Notes under the pieces: model-generated
What the model was told of the DNA's origin: nothing
Databases searched by the model: none
What the model saw: the letters and a program-made list of their open reading frames with translations, nothing else
Position numbers and translations under genes: made by a program
Source of the DNA: Akkermansiaceae bacterium
Lineage (GTDB): Bacteria; Verrucomicrobiota; Verrucomicrobiia; Verrucomicrobiales; Akkermansiaceae
Length of the DNA stretch: 6,348 nt
Direction of reading: 5' to 3'
NCBI GenBank assembly: GCA_028293225.1
Contig: JAQGPE010000082.1
Location: forward strand, 1 to 6,348
Shown: one piece after another, positions 6,001-6,348 of the stretch
How positions within the stretch are numbered: the first letter of the stretch is position 1
How the letters are laid out: each line of letters opens with the position of its first letter

Positions 6001-6348
6001 GCGGCTTCACCGCCCCGGCCGATATTTCCCTGCTTTCCACTCCGGTTGGCGGCGGTCCGGGCTGGCTGACCTCCGGCGTCGCCTCGGCCTCGGTCGCCCA
6101 GGGCGCGACCCGCGTCCTGCCCCTCACCGTGAATACGGCCGGGATGAAAACCGGCGATCAATACCTCGGAACGGTTACCCTGAGCGGTCCGCTGCTGGCC
6201 AGGCCGGTCATCGCGACCGTCCACCTGACCATCGGCGACGCACCCGACCCGGCGACGTGGGCCGGTTGGTTCGCCCGGAATTTCAACCGCGCTCCCACCG
6301 ACGCCGACCTGGCCGCCGACCCCGATGGCGACGGCCTCCCGAACCTGG
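3051..6348 (+). CDS. Large exported subtilisin-like (S8) serine protease with multidomain C-terminal region, open at right edge
   Basis: 1,099 codons are present without a stop and the frame continues past the window. A hydrophobic N-terminus (residues 5-21, followed by RRW, no clear cleavage site) acts as signal peptide or anchor. A propeptide region (about 60-205) precedes LWGLHNTGQ (212-220). The S8 catalytic domain spans about 209-515 with Asp250 (GIVDSGMD), His291 (SHGTHVAGT), oxyanion Asn385 (AAAANGGD) and Ser458 (SGTSMATPH), so it should be active. Then come an Ig-like domain with PGETVALNLTLANTG (about 521-636), a carboxypeptidase-regulatory-like beta-sandwich (637-720; AGTVTRAATGAPIPGATI, VTDSSGHYQV), the first half of another Ig-like domain (721-768), a propeller-like repeat region (769-998), the second half (999-1064; GWLTSGV to HLTIGD), and a tail ending DPDGDGLPNL. 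The start is ATG 3051; an in-frame TAA at 3030 blocks extension. It probably degrades extracellular or surface protein. Two candidate operators precede it. Confidence 0.96.
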   Translation, partial: MRLHPTFLCAFLFLLALVAVIPLRRWQATREPSATHPGIFPVSTSQAAAPLPARASPRAATPSAGHPIDRLVKGGELLARVSSPTAAGRHVTSIYRTGFKYPLIRVEDDYSATDAENHPSRRVSMVADHLLVRIENGSQPLLDRFLASHPKVSVLSRLDTGEHVLLSFPEPLSTAAMQGWITLLRQSGLTTAEPDYLQQIAAVPDDSSYPSLWGLHNTGQTGGTSGADIDAQDAWDITTGSSSVIVGIVDSGMDYTHNDLAPNVWSNAAGQHGHDYYDDDNDPLDSSASSHGTHVAGTIGAAGNNGQGVTGVNWSVKMMSVRFIGPSGTGATSDAISCIRFATDNGAKVLNNSWGSSGGSPGDSLDTEIKRAKTHGVLFVAAAANGGDDQIGDDNDQIPVYPANYPEDNIISVAATDSADHLASFSNYGHTTVDLAAPGVSIYSTLPGNRYGLMSGTSMATPHVTGAAALVLAANSTLTYAQVRTRLLGNTDALATLNGSTVSGGRLNAYKAIQDLGGPVLQLTRKDYAVTTGNGDAFLNPGETVALNLTLANTGSVAASSATITAALSAGAPATLNPTQITTASLAPNATLTLDSAFQLTLGNPATLPATFTVTFSMTSPSSTRSWTDTLQLTVRNPATLAGTVTRAATGAPIPGATITIRGPVNHDLVTDSSGHYQVATVAGSFTVAASATGLAASEVRSINATASTAPVDFALGTASLELTPATFDLTVPANQTRTISLNAKASGDTPRDLAFDLKIAGSGLAANVLYGARFTPAGGVELLDLDPATGAQLALRTLPDLSAYGDLYDMAHFNQKLWLLCGQYLGGGGLAYSLVPYDLNSGSLGTPVTLTTQLTWLVKLFAAGQDLLVTTGSDSGELLLQKIDTTTGALTQVATLPATSSGNLTWSSARKSVFSIDSGSLVQEYLYPAFTPATAWPLSSGYTGMAYSDTANALFISAYQFSNGFPASLTVQKRNPATGALISGFTAPADISLLSTPVGGGPGWLTSGVASASVAQGATRVLPLTVNTAGMKTGDQYLGTVTLSGPLLARPVIATVHLTIGDAPDPATWAGWFARNFNRAPTDADLAADPDGDGLPNL
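5391..6044 (+). repeat. Degenerate ~46-residue protein repeats in the protease (probable beta-propeller blades)
   Basis: The translated region shows a recurring unit with an Asp/Asn-x-x-Thr/Ser-Gly-x-Leu turn followed by a hydrophobic strand: LDPATGAQL (Gly791), YDLNSGSL (Gly843), IDTTTGAL (Gly889) and RNPATGALI (Gly980). The spacings are 52, 46 and 91 residues, the last being close to two units with a degenerate copy near TPATAWPL (about 930). Other recurring elements are LWLLCG, LLVTTG, SVFSID and LFISA, one per unit. Four or five such units suggest a beta-propeller like those in secreted PQQ/YncE-type or NHL-type repeats. The role is probably protein or polysaccharide binding. The periodicity is seen; the fold is inferred. 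Confidence 0.5.

Overview
This 6,348-base GC-rich window most likely comes from a Verrucomicrobiota bacterium, probably the Luteolibacter/Haloferula type. That placement rests on three things: the DPDGDGLPNL tail motif of the last gene, the FLR-ending C-terminal domain of the BlaR1-like gene, and genes with almost no Shine-Dalgarno sequences. It is inferred from protein style, not from a marker gene.

Layout. On the minus strand, the left edge cuts through a gene for an exported PhoPQ-activated-pathogenicity-related (PqaA-type) protein; its first 159 codons are present. A 120-bp divergent intergenic region separates it from a plus-strand series: a BlaI/MecI-type winged-helix repressor (600-1004), a BlaR1-like membrane metallopeptidase of family M56 (GTG start, 1033-2982), a short AT-rich intergenic region (2983-3050), and a very large subtilisin-like (S8) exported serine protease (3051 to the right edge, open). 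The protease has the full Asp/His/Asn/Ser set, followed by at least 580 residues of accessory domains.

Main observation. Three AT-rich 24-bp inverted repeats share one architecture, GAAAGAATA-N6-TATTCTTTC. One lies upstream of the repressor gene, in the divergent region. The other two lie between the BlaR1-like gene and the protease, with centres 50 bp apart. They stand out sharply from the surrounding GC-rich DNA and are the natural candidates for the operator of the BlaI-like repressor. The model that follows, which is inference, is this: the M56 sensor detects an unknown extracytoplasmic signal, the BlaI-like repressor is inactivated, and the repressor/sensor operon and the secreted subtilase are derepressed, possibly along with the divergent PqaA-like gene. 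No beta-lactamase is present, and the sensor lacks a penicillin-binding domain. Its C-terminus instead resembles the domain that ends many secreted Verrucomicrobial proteins. This looks like a BlaI/BlaR1-type circuit rewired to control an extracellular protease.

No tRNA, rRNA, CRISPR array, insertion sequence or convincing rho-independent terminator was seen.
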